Shown here: positions 60,794 to 64,000 of the stretch, in pieces
Numbering within the stretch: position 1 is the stretch's first letter
How the letters are laid out: every line of letters begins with the position of its first letter
Origin: Streptomyces actinomycinicus
Lineage (GTDB): Bacteria; Actinomycetota; Actinomycetes; Streptomycetales; Streptomycetaceae
Assembly: GCF_016741775.1 (NCBI RefSeq)
Contig: NZ_JAERRK010000028.1
Coordinates: 39,357 to 103,356, forward strand
Direction: 5' to 3'
Length of the DNA: 64,000 nucleotides
The notes under the pieces: generated by a model
The model's input: the letters and a program-made list of their open reading frames with translations, nothing else
What the model was told of the DNA's origin: nothing
Database searches by the model: none
Translations under genes and position numbers: made by a program

Positions 60794-60987
60794 GGTGTGG
60801 TCCTCCACCGTGGGTTCGGGACACCGCGTCACTCGGGGTCCGCACGGAAGAACGAAGCGGACCCTCCGAGGTTCCGGCCGGAGCGAGCGCCGAACCGCTG
60901 CTCGGGGGCCGGTTACTGACGAGTTCTCAGCGCTTTGTAGGATCGGCTCCGACCCAACTCGAGTTCTATTCATGGGGGATTCAACTC

Positions 60988-61293
60988 ATGACCAAGCGTT
61001 TTTCCGCCCTGGCCGTCTCCGCGGCCATCGTCGGAGGCCTCTTCGTCACGGCGATGCCCGCCCAGGCCGCCGTCCCGGCCGGCCACGGTGTGGTCTCCAA
61101 GGCCGCCGTCACCTGCAACAAGAGCCAGATGCGCCAGCAGATCGCGAACCTCAAGAACAAGGCCGCGCAGCTGAAGCACCTGGGTGAGGACGCGGCGGCC
61201 AGGAAGGCGCTCGCCGATGCGGCCGCCATCCAGCGGAAGCTCGACGCGTGCATCAAGGCCGAGGACGAGGCGGCCAAGCCGTTCCCCGGCTAG
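60988..61293 (+). CDS. small secreted helical protein
   Basis: 101 residues. A classical signal peptide (KRF, then a hydrophobic core, cleavage after AQA at about residue 27) leaves a mature protein of about 74 residues. The mature part has two cysteines, at about 43 and 86 (VTCNKSQ and LDACIKAE), bracketing an Ala/Lys/Leu-rich helical stretch (MRQQIANLKNKAAQLKHLG). A disulfide-closed helical hairpin is likely. GGGGGA precedes the ATG. No named family recognised; the function is unknown. Confidence 0.8.
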   Translation: MTKRFSALAVSAAIVGGLFVTAMPAQAAVPAGHGVVSKAAVTCNKSQMRQQIANLKNKAAQLKHLGEDAAARKALADAAAIQRKLDACIKAEDEAAKPFPG

Positions 61294-61310
61294 TTCCCCG
61301 TCCGACGCGT

Positions 61311-61354
61311 GTGTGGCGCCCCCCGTCCGTTCACCGGACGGCCGGGCGCCACAC
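61311..61354 (+). terminator. double-stem terminator after the small secreted protein gene
   Basis: Outer stem GTGTGGCGCC (61311-61320) with GGCGCCACAC (61345-61354); inner stem CCGTCCG (61323-61329) with CGGACGG (61335-61341). It lies 17 bp after the stop. No T tract. Confidence 0.75.
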
Positions 61355-61459
61355 GCGTCACCGGCATGATGTGATCCAGGACACGATCCTCTGAGCGATG
61401 ACTTCGCCCCCGGCCGTCGGTCATATGAGCGACAACTTCGGAGCCAGGAAGGCTTGGTC

Positions 61460-62128
61460 ATGACTCACGCGCTCAGCGCCCCCCAGCAGGTCGCCTCCGC
61501 CGGGACCGCGTCGCGCCCCGTGGTCCGGTGCGCCCTGGCCGGCGGCATGGTGGCGGGCCCGCTGTTCCTCGCGGCGGGGATCGTGCAAGGTCTCACGCGG
61601 GACGGGTTCGACTTCACCCGCAACGCGATCAGCCAGCTCGCCCTCGGTGAGGCGGGCTGGATCCAGACGGTCAACTTCCTCGTCACCGGGGCCTTGCTGA
61701 TCGCCTGTGCCGGCGGACTGCGCAGAGAGCTGCGCGATGGCCCGGCCGGCACCTGGGGTCCGGCACTGGTGGCGGTGTTCGGCGCATCTTTCTGGGCCGC
61801 CGCGGCCTTCGAGGCCGACGCCGGCGCGGGCTTCCCGGCCGGCGCCCCGGACGCCACCGCGCTGAGCGGGCACGGAACCGTCCACATGGCCGCCGGGGCG
61901 GGCGGCTACCTCGCCCTGTGCGCCGCGTTCGTCGTCCTGGCCCGCCCGCTCGCCGCGCGCGGCCACCGTGGCTGGGCCGTGGCCTCGCGCCTCGTGCCCG
62001 TGGCCGTCCTGGCCGGGTTCATGGCCTCCGCCGCCTCCGTCCTGGCCTTCACCGCGGGCGCGGGTCTCGGTCTGCTGTGGCTGACCGCGGTGACGGTCCG
62101 GCTCGTCGCCGCACCGGGGGAGAGCTGA
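61460..62128 (+). CDS. DUF998 integral membrane protein
   Basis: 222 residues from the ATG at 61460 (GGAAGG eight bases upstream; an in-frame TTG at 61454 is less likely). Six predicted helices. The DUF998 hallmarks are an early GPLFLAAGIVQG helix and the loop FDFTRNAISQLALGEAGWIQ, with later HGTVHMAAGAGGYLAL. Function of the family is unknown. The gene is convergent with the sigma-factor gene at 62181, with 52 bp between them and no clear terminator. Confidence 0.88.
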   Translation: MTHALSAPQQVASAGTASRPVVRCALAGGMVAGPLFLAAGIVQGLTRDGFDFTRNAISQLALGEAGWIQTVNFLVTGALLIACAGGLRRELRDGPAGTWGPALVAVFGASFWAAAAFEADAGAGFPAGAPDATALSGHGTVHMAAGAGGYLALCAAFVVLARPLAARGHRGWAVASRLVPVAVLAGFMASAASVLAFTAGAGLGLLWLTAVTVRLVAAPGES

Positions 62129-62180
62129 CCTACTGCCGCTCCCGCAGGCGACCGGCCTCCCCGGGGACTTCGGTCCATGA

Positions 62181-63170
62181 TCAGAGGGGGGCGCCGGGCG
62201 GGGAGTCCGCGCCCAGGTGGTCCGGCAGACCGAAGAGCGGGAAGAGACGGTCGGTGTCGCGGAAGGCCGTGATGCCGGTGATGCGGTCGCCGGCGAACTC
62301 GACGACCTGGAGGGCCCAGGGCGCGTAGCCCGCGCCGTCCGGGCGGGGGCGGTACTGCCCGAAGGCGGGGGAGCCGTTCGCCATGGTCGGGACGAGACGG
62401 GACCCCCGACAGCCGACGGCCGGTCCGGTCAGCCACGCCTCGATGTCGCCGGTGCCACGCATCCACTTCGCGTACGGCGGCAGGCACAGGGTCGCGTCGA
62501 CGTGGAGCAGCATGTTCAGCTCCTCCATGTCGTAGCGGGAGAAGGCCGCGGCGTACCGGTCGGCCAGCACCCGGCGCACGGCGTCGGGCGGCTGGGGCGC
62601 GCTGTCCCCGCCCGCTTCCCGGCGCGCGGCCAGCGTCGTACGGGCCCGCTGCAGCGCGCTGTTGACCGAGGCGACGGTGGAGCCGTGCAGATCGGCCACC
62701 TCGCGTGCGGAGAAGCCCAGGACGTCGCGCAGGATCAGCGTCGCCCGCTGCCTGGGCGGCAGGTGCTGCAGCGAGGCCACGAACGCGAGCCGTACCGATT
62801 CCCCGACAGTCGCGGACGCCTCCGGGTCACCGCCCGGGCAGGGCCCGATCCACGAGGCCGCGTCCTCCGGGGGCCCCGGTGGGGTGGCGCCGTCCGCCGG
62901 CCCGGTGAGGTCCATCGGCAGGGCACGTCGCTTTCCGGAGGCCAGGGCGTCGAGGCACACGTTGGTGGCGATGCGGTACAGCCAGGACCGCAGCGACGAC
63001 CGTCCCTCGAACCGTTCCACGCTCCGCCAGGCCCGCACCAGCGTCTCCTGCACCGCGTCCTCGGCCTCGGCGTACGACCCGAGCATCCGGTAGCAGTAGC
63101 CGGTCAGCTCACCCCGGCGTTCCTCGAGCCCCTCGAGCGCCGATGCCGTACCCGCCGCCACGTCCCCCAT
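62181..63170 (-). CDS. ECF sigma factor with C-terminal NTF2/SnoaL-like domain
   Basis: 329 residues from the ATG at 63170 with GAGGGGG upstream. Sigma region 2 (about 15-85) has LTGYCYRMLGSYAEAEDAVQ and ETLVRAWRSVERFEGRSSLR; region 4 (about 125-180) has LPPRQRATLILRDVLGFSA and VASVNSALQRAR. From about residue 195 an NTF2/SnoaL-like domain follows (ADRYAAAFSRYDMEELNMLL, DATLCLPPYAKWMRG). This build resembles mycobacterial SigG/SigJ-type factors, in which the extra domain replaces a separate anti-sigma as regulator. No anti-sigma gene is adjacent. Confidence 0.9.
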   Translation of the reverse strand: MGDVAAGTASALEGLEERRGELTGYCYRMLGSYAEAEDAVQETLVRAWRSVERFEGRSSLRSWLYRIATNVCLDALASGKRRALPMDLTGPADGATPPGPPEDAASWIGPCPGGDPEASATVGESVRLAFVASLQHLPPRQRATLILRDVLGFSAREVADLHGSTVASVNSALQRARTTLAARREAGGDSAPQPPDAVRRVLADRYAAAFSRYDMEELNMLLHVDATLCLPPYAKWMRGTGDIEAWLTGPAVGCRGSRLVPTMANGSPAFGQYRPRPDGAGYAPWALQVVEFAGDRITGITAFRDTDRLFPLFGLPDHLGADSPPGAPL

Positions 63171-63463
63171 GCCGTACCCCCTCGACGAGCAGCCCGCCCG
63201 CACCAGTTCCTCCGGCACCGGCGAAATCCGCTGAACGACCCTAGCCCACCCCGGCCGGCCGCGGCAGCGCCGTCGACGTGGCCGCTCCCGGCGGGAAGCG
63301 GCAGGGGCGGCCACCGCGCGTGAGGGCGGATTCACCCGTTGATCCGCCTCCGTCTCGCGCGAGCAGGCGTTCCGCAGAAAGCTGAGTCCCGTGGGCCTCA
63401 CGCCGAAAACCGCCTCGCACGCCAGCCCTTGCTGCGACCACTCCGCGCTACCTGAAGGAACCC
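63171..63463. other. divergent intergenic region of the ECF sigma and DUF4234 genes
   Basis: About 290 bp without a supported gene; it should carry both promoters. I saw no clear hexamer pairs, operator or hairpin worth listing. Confidence 0.4.
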
Positions 63464-63862
63464 ATGCACGGCCGAGCGGGAAAATCACGCAACATCTTCC
63501 TCGTGTGGCTCGTCTGGCCACTCCTCACCTTCGGTATCTACTTCTTCGTCTGGTACTACAAGATCAACCGCGAAGCGCGCGACTTGGACGACCGCATCGA
63601 AGTAAGCCCCGTATGGGCCATGCTGGCTCAGCTCCTGGGCTGGATGCTCATCCTGCCGCCCTTCATTTCGACCTACCGCTGCGGCGAACGCATCTCCCAG
63701 ATGCGGCGCGCCGCCGGCCTGCCGGCCGATTGCAACCCCTGGATCGGAGTCATTCTGATGTTCGTCGGCGCGCAAGCCCTCTACTACCAGAACGAAATGA
63801 ATGCAATCTGGGCCCGCTACGACAATCCGCCAGAGGGCGCAGACATTCCCCTCGTGGCATGA
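63464..63862 (+). CDS. DUF4234-like small membrane protein
   Basis: 132 residues, with GAAGGA shortly before the ATG. Two or three membrane helices: FLVWLVWPLLTFGIYFFVWY (with the DUF4234-type Thr-Phe-Gly-Ile-Tyr motif), AMLAQLLGWMLILPPF and WIGVILMFVGAQALYYQNEM. A polar loop IS(Q)MRRAAGL is typical of the family. Base composition is noticeably less GC-rich at third positions than the neighbours, which may point to later acquisition next to a tRNA. Function unknown. Confidence 0.82.
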   Translation: MHGRAGKSRNIFLVWLVWPLLTFGIYFFVWYYKINREARDLDDRIEVSPVWAMLAQLLGWMLILPPFISTYRCGERISQMRRAAGLPADCNPWIGVILMFVGAQALYYQNEMNAIWARYDNPPEGADIPLVA

Positions 63863-63911
63863 CGCCAGGCGCTGAGCGCTGTAGCCCCTCGACTGAGGCG
63901 GCCCACCAAAA

Positions 63912-63937
63912 GGGCGGCACCCCCAAGGGTGCCGCCC
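63912..63937. terminator. terminator between the DUF4234 gene and the tRNA
   Basis: 11-bp stem GGGCGGCACCC (63912-63922) with GGGTGCCGCCC (63927-63937), loop CCAA. AAA flanks the left arm and ATT the right arm, so it may work for both converging transcripts. Confidence 0.85.
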
Positions 63938-63964
63938 ATTCGTTTCACCTATCCAGAAAAACAG

Positions 63965-64000
63965 AGGCCGTGGCGGGATTCGAACCCACGTAACTCGCTT
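63965..64000 (-). tRNA. 3' part of a tRNA, isotype not determined
   Basis: Read on the minus strand, the T arm GTGGG-TTCGAAT-CCCGC is complete and is followed by the acceptor strand CACGGCC and a U at the discriminator position (63965). CCA is not encoded. The anticodon lies beyond the window, so the amino acid cannot be told. Confidence 0.8.

Overview
The window is a very GC-rich stretch of an actinobacterial chromosome, almost certainly a Streptomyces. The codon use has G or C at nearly every third position and starts are often GTG or TTG. Several genes have -10-like hexamers exactly 7 nt before the start codon, which suggests leaderless messages. The gene order matches, from memory, a conserved core block of Streptomyces coelicolor: pkaA-pkaB, prfB, ftsEX, ctpA, smpB-ssrA, matAB, narK-nnaR, sigU-rsuA, helD, NAD-malic enzyme, hup, murA, yqgE. 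The organism was identified by reading alone; no search was run.

Layout. 1-13 kb is a cell-surface polymer region: a truncated galE, a GT2 and a GT87 glycosyltransferase, a GT-C membrane transferase, the OhrR/Ohr peroxide-response pair with a perfect 22-bp operator, and three tandem paralogues that fuse a GT2 domain to a CDP-glycerol glycerophosphotransferase domain (teichoic-acid type). 13-17 kb is a sugar ABC importer without its own ATPase. 17-25 kb is a signalling block: an orphan FHA-FtsK/EccC-like ATPase facing two Ser/Thr kinases. 25-34 kb is housekeeping: prfB, a sortase-type LAETG repeat protein, ftsE-ftsX, ctpA, smpB, tmRNA, then an MFS/LysR pair. 34-41 kb holds matA-matB (PNAG-like aggregation glycan) and narK-nnaR (nitrate/nitrite). 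41-48 kb holds a CGNR regulator, sigU-rsuA, helD, a structured RNA with an intrinsic terminator, malic enzyme and HU. 48-53 kb holds murA, yqgE, a DUF3039 gene and a DasR-box-controlled GH20 hexosaminidase. 53-64 kb is more accessory: a three-gene molybdenum-hydroxylase-like operon, a double SUKH-4 protein, a VOC protein, a small secreted protein, a DUF998 membrane protein, an ECF sigma factor with an NTF2-like tail, a DUF4234 protein and the 3' end of a tRNA.

The items I would look at first are: the molybdenum-hydroxylase operon at 53.2-58.7 kb, whose 2Fe-2S subunit carries about 520 extra disordered residues and whose large subunit has lost the family's cofactor and catalytic motifs; the multi-stem RNA at about 45.98-46.12 kb; the orphan FHA-EccC-like ATPase with two in-frame minisatellites beside two kinases; and the mosaic trio of glycosyl/glycerophosphotransferases.
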